Source of the DNA: Deltaproteobacteria bacterium | GTDB taxonomy: Bacteria; Desulfobacterota; Binatia; Binatales; Binataceae | Assembly: GCA_021786815.1 (NCBI GenBank) | Contig: JAJYMR010000320.1 | Location: forward strand, 1 to 6,007 | DNA length: 6,007 bases | Reading direction: 5' to 3' | In this document: one piece after another, positions 5,808 to 6,007 of the stretch | How the letters are laid out: each line of letters opens with the position of its first letter | How positions within the stretch are numbered: the first letter of the stretch is position 1 | Notes under the pieces: model-generated | The model's input: the letters and a program-made list of their open reading frames with translations, nothing else | Told to the model about the DNA's origin: nothing | The model's database searches: none | Made by a program: the position numbers and the translations under genes

Positions 5808-6007
5808 AGAATTTGCAAGGAGCAATTATCGCGGCCGGCAGGGGGGAACGACTGCGCAGGAGCACGGGTAACCTGCCGAAGCCCCTAGTCACGCTTGGCG
5901 GGCGGACGCTGCTCGCGCGGCAGGCGATGATGCTGCTCGGCGTGGGCGCGAGCGAGGTGCTCGCCGTGGTCAACTCCGAAACCGCGGGCCTTATCGAGAA
6001 GCGCAAG
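5801..6007 (+). CDS. Sugar/alcohol-phosphate nucleotidyltransferase, N-terminal part
   Basis: The frame runs from a GTG at 5801 through the window end, giving 69 residues. It shows the N-terminal signature of GT-A-fold nucleotidyltransferases: GAIIAAGRGERLRRST at residues 7-22, the glycine-rich NTP-binding loop with Arg17, and then NLPKPLVTLGGRTLLARQ at 24-41, with the conserved Lys27. GASEVLAVVN follows as the next strand. Relatives include glucose-1-phosphate, phosphocholine and inositol-1-phosphate nucleotidyltransferases, which make NDP-sugars or CDP-alcohols from NTP and a phosphate ester; MobA-like proteins share the fold. The specificity determinants lie beyond the window. The start overlaps the HAD stop (5805-5807) by seven bases, implying translational coupling. 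No strong Shine-Dalgarno is visible, so a slightly different start is possible. It keeps the catalytic motifs that the nucleotidyltransferase-like half of the nearby fusion protein seems to lack. Confidence 0.88.
   Translation, partial: MVENLQGAIIAAGRGERLRRSTGNLPKPLVTLGGRTLLARQAMMLLGVGASEVLAVVNSETAGLIEKRK

Overview
The window is gene-dense, GC-rich bacterial DNA. Codons favour G or C in the third position, and GTG and TTG starts are used next to ATG. A periplasmic MlaC/Ttg2-family protein with a signal peptide points to a Gram-negative (two-membrane) organism. I cannot place the organism more precisely from this sequence. I see no rRNA, tRNA, insertion sequence or CRISPR array.

Region 1 (1-976, + strand) is a pantothenate module. 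It holds the C-terminal part of panC (pantoate--beta-alanine ligase), followed closely by panD (aspartate 1-decarboxylase), which makes the beta-alanine that PanC uses. Region 2 (1075-1542, +) is a small predicted four-helix membrane protein that I do not recognise. It converges on region 3, and a good intrinsic terminator for the minus strand lies between them.

Region 3 (1634-4914, - strand) carries three genes, transcribed in this order: a secreted MlaC-like lipid-transport protein, a fusion of a nucleotidyltransferase-like domain with a CDP-alcohol phosphotransferase, and a cobalamin-binding-type radical SAM enzyme. The fusion has the layout of the bifunctional IPCT/DIPPS proteins of inositol-phosphate metabolism, but its nucleotidyltransferase half appears to lack key residues. 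The 71-base gap before the fusion gene is AT-rich. It holds a candidate promoter and a nested GGTT/AACC repeat that contains TTAA-N7-TTAAC.

Region 4 (5070-6007, + strand, divergent from region 3) carries a HAD-family hydrolase overlapping a canonical sugar/alcohol-phosphate nucleotidyltransferase that runs off the window end.

Regions 3 and 4 together could be a polar head-group or phosphodiester pathway. The stand-alone nucleotidyltransferase would activate an alcohol phosphate as a CDP derivative, the fusion protein would transfer it, the HAD protein would remove a phosphate, the radical SAM enzyme would modify a product, and the MlaC-like protein would carry a lipid across the periplasm. 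Each family call is strong. The pathway is inferred from gene neighbourhood, and no substrate can be read from the sequence.
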